From Dethiobacter sp. (lineage in GTDB: Bacteria > Bacillota > Dethiobacteria > Dethiobacterales > Dethiobacteraceae): a stretch of DNA of 32,758 nucleotides. Under the pieces are notes generated by a model that was given only the letters and a program-made list of their open reading frames with translations, made no database searches and was not told where the DNA came from. Of the stretch, positions 31,484 through 32,758 are shown one piece after another. How positions within the stretch are numbered: position 1 is the first letter of the stretch; every line of letters begins with the position of its first letter. Position numbers and translations under genes: made by a program. The DNA is taken from positions 1-32,758 of the forward strand of contig JAGXRN010000024.1 of NCBI GenBank assembly GCA_018335875.1, read 5' to 3'.

Positions 31484-32155
31484 TGATTCAACCCCACAAA
31501 CCCTGATTAATTGAGGGATTTTTTACTGGCAGCTAAGAAATTTTAGGCCGGCTCCCGGAAACGACGCAAAAAAGGGCTTGAAAACGTGAGATAAAAAAAG
31601 TAAAGATTCCTCCTTCTTCGCTTTCTGCCTGCAATAGCTAAAGAAAGACATGAAGTTGTAGGCCATTATCTTGCAGTTGACCCAGATTCTAGATCGATTT
31701 AAACCTCTCACCGGTATATGGTCTATCTCGTACCTCCTTCGAAGCACTGATGGCACGCCTTCGACACCCGCCCGGAAGGCGGCCAACTCTTTGTATCGCT
31801 CTTCGCCCATCTTGGCACGGCAAATATCGGCTTGTTAATGGCATAATAAAAATACCCGTTTATGACGGAGGAATTTCCCCACCTCAGTAGACGGGTCCAT
31901 GATGCTTATTTGTCCTTGATTGGAATTTTTCTTGAACATGTTTATTCCCCCCGCAATATGGTAAATATGAGAAAATATTTCATGTTCATTATATATCAAA
32001 AATGGCAAAAAATAAAGATATTTTAAGCATTTCTAAGAATTTAGTAGTATATTAGTATAATTTACATGTTCACACCTTTTAAATGTCATTATTTGCGATT
32101 ATTTGGGGAGAGACCTTTTCTCGAGGTGAAATTATATCTTTTTGGGTTTGAATCA
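31484..32155 (-). mobile_element. Internally deleted insertion sequence with both terminal repeats (copy 2)
   Basis: The left end TGATTCAACCCCACAAAC (31484-31501) and the inverse of the right end (32155-32138) agree at 15 of 18 positions, and the left end matches the 15625-15642 end of copy 1 with one mismatch. Inside are a transposase start and a transposase C-terminus but no middle, so about 670 bp remain of a full element. No target-site duplication was recognised. A deletion derivative that an active relative might still mobilise. Confidence 0.72.
31523..31939 (-). pseudogene. Deleted transposase gene: N-terminus joined in frame to C-terminus through a stop
   Basis: ATG 31939 follows GGGGGG and encodes MFKKNSNQGQISIMDPSTEV, a start resembling IS1182/IS4-like transposases. 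After 34 codons comes TAA (31837-31835), and the very next codon, in the same frame, begins QADICRAKMGEERYKEL, the C-terminal segment also seen in copy 1, continuing PVRGLNRSRIWVNCKIMAYN to 31523. The catalytic core is lost. Family name is tentative. Confidence 0.7.
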
Positions 32156-32180
32156 TATATACGTCTTTAAGAAAATCATC

Positions 32181-32201
32181 GCAGGGGCAACCCTGCTTTT
32201 T
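32181..32201 (+). terminator. Short intrinsic terminator
   Basis: GCAGGG-GCAA-CCCTGC followed by TTTTT. No gene directly upstream on the plus strand is recognised, so it is probably left from a gene interrupted by the IS. A tiny SD-led frame of seven codons (32266-32289) follows; its significance is unknown. Confidence 0.65.
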
Positions 32202-32298
32202 CATTTACTTAAAAAACGTTATTCTTCAAGAAACGTACTAACCTTAAACAAATGGGAGGTAAAGAATGATAACTGAGCTAAATCAGTAGTTTAGGCAG

Positions 32299-32358
32299 TT
32301 GCATGCTTTTTTGCTAAAACATATAATGAGAACAGATTTCAAGTGAAAATGATTATCA
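32299..32358 (+). promoter_or_regulatory. Promoter with Fur box for the iron transporter gene
   Basis: TTGCAT (32299-32304), 17-nt spacer and perfect TATAAT (32322-32327). TGAAAATGATTATCA (32344-32358), 14 of 15 matches to the TGATAATNATTATCA Fur consensus, overlaps the early transcribed region, the expected place for iron-dependent repression. Confidence 0.85.
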
Positions 32359-32455
32359 ATCACAGGGGTGATGACAGGCAAGCAGATGGACAAAGAAGTG
32401 TAAGAGCTTTTATCCGAGGGGAACACAGACAAAAAAACATATTCGGGAGGCTGAC

Positions 32456-32758
32456 ATGAAGAAAAAATCTCTTTTACTTATGACTGTATTTTTGTTGATT
32501 GGTGCACTAGTTTTTGCAGGCTGCGGCGGCGGTGGAACGCCAAATGATGCTGATAACGGGTCGGATAACGGCAACGATATTGCGGCAGATCCGGGCGAAG
32601 TAAACCTTTTCACAACCAGGCACTATGACACTGACCAAATGCTGTTAGATTTATTTGAAGCACAGACAGGCATTAAAGTTAATGTCGTTAATGCCGGTGC
32701 AGATGAATTATTGGAGAGAATTGAACTCGAAGGCGAAGATACACTGGCTGATGCATTA
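32456..32758 (+). CDS. Ferric-iron ABC transporter substrate-binding lipoprotein (FbpA/FutA type), 5' part
   Basis: The gene runs off the window end; 101 codons are visible. GGGAGG precedes the ATG. The signal peptide KKKSLLLMTVFLLIGALVF ends in a lipobox AGC, so it is a membrane-anchored lipoprotein. After a Gly/Asn/Asp-rich linker the mature domain starts VNLFTTRHYDTDQMLLDLFE and TGIKVNVVNAGADELLERIE, closely resembling Fe(III)-binding FbpA/FutA proteins, where the RHYDTD segment supplies metal-site residues. The Fur box upstream independently supports an iron role. The permease and ATPase genes would be expected downstream, outside the window. Confidence 0.9.
   Translation, partial: MKKKSLLLMTVFLLIGALVFAGCGGGGTPNDADNGSDNGNDIAADPGEVNLFTTRHYDTDQMLLDLFEAQTGIKVNVVNAGADELLERIELEGEDTLADAL

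Overview
The window reads as chromosome from an anaerobic, low-to-mid GC Firmicute, probably a Peptococcaceae-type clostridium (inferred). Grounds: strong GGAGG-type Shine-Dalgarno (SD) sites, frequent GTG and TTG starts, sigma-A-like promoters with 17-bp spacers, a hemerythrin/DUF438 protein, a LytS/LytT-CstA module, and many insertion-sequence and pseudogene relics.

Layout. 1-237 holds no recognised gene. 238-1727 (minus) is a two-gene unit: hypoxanthine phosphoribosyltransferase and a cytidylate-kinase-like protein carrying a C-terminal nuclease-like domain. 1910-3961 holds two toxin-antitoxin pairs (RHH/MazF-PemK and AbrB/RelE) around tRNA-Arg(ACG). 4108-5567 (minus) is DUF438-hemerythrin-PAS plus DUF1858. 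5664-6389 has a promoter, tadA and tRNA-Ser(CGA). 6558-9419 is decayed: a shrunken DUF2975 gene beside an intact YozG-like regulator, a beheaded PIN toxin, and a frameshifted GH63-type glycosidase. 9842 encodes a small zinc-ribbon protein. 10204-14692 is a LytS kinase, a LytTR regulator and a CstA transporter, matching the pyruvate sensing and uptake arrangement of BtsSR-BtsT. 14832-15642 is two transposase relics butted together. 15852-18137 holds an uncharacterised Cys protein, a DUF91/NucS-like nuclease with a RAMA-like domain, a truncated flavodiiron protein and a frameshifted unknown gene.

18188-20998 is a metal efflux locus: a CsoR/InrS-type repressor converges on a P1B ATPase preceded by a tiny His-rich membrane protein. 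The two minus-strand proteins share the N-terminal decapeptide MHEGHHGILD, and a GC-rich inverted repeat sits just downstream of their promoter. 21018-29334 is the main candidate for a little-described system: an M20 peptidase, a PIG-L/LmbE-fold protein lacking its zinc motif, a complete Dpp/Opp-type ABC importer whose binding protein has a C-terminal membrane anchor, and a compact sulfite-reductase-like protein, all on one strand. The parts suggest uptake and processing of a peptide- or amide-like compound; the substrate is unknown.

29385-30497 (minus) is a nitronate monooxygenase. 30601-32155 is a mobile-element graveyard: an IS1595-type relic, a triple 15-bp tandem repeat, and an internally deleted IS that keeps both terminal inverted repeats. 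The window ends in the start of a ferric-iron-binding lipoprotein gene behind a clear promoter and a near-consensus Fur box.
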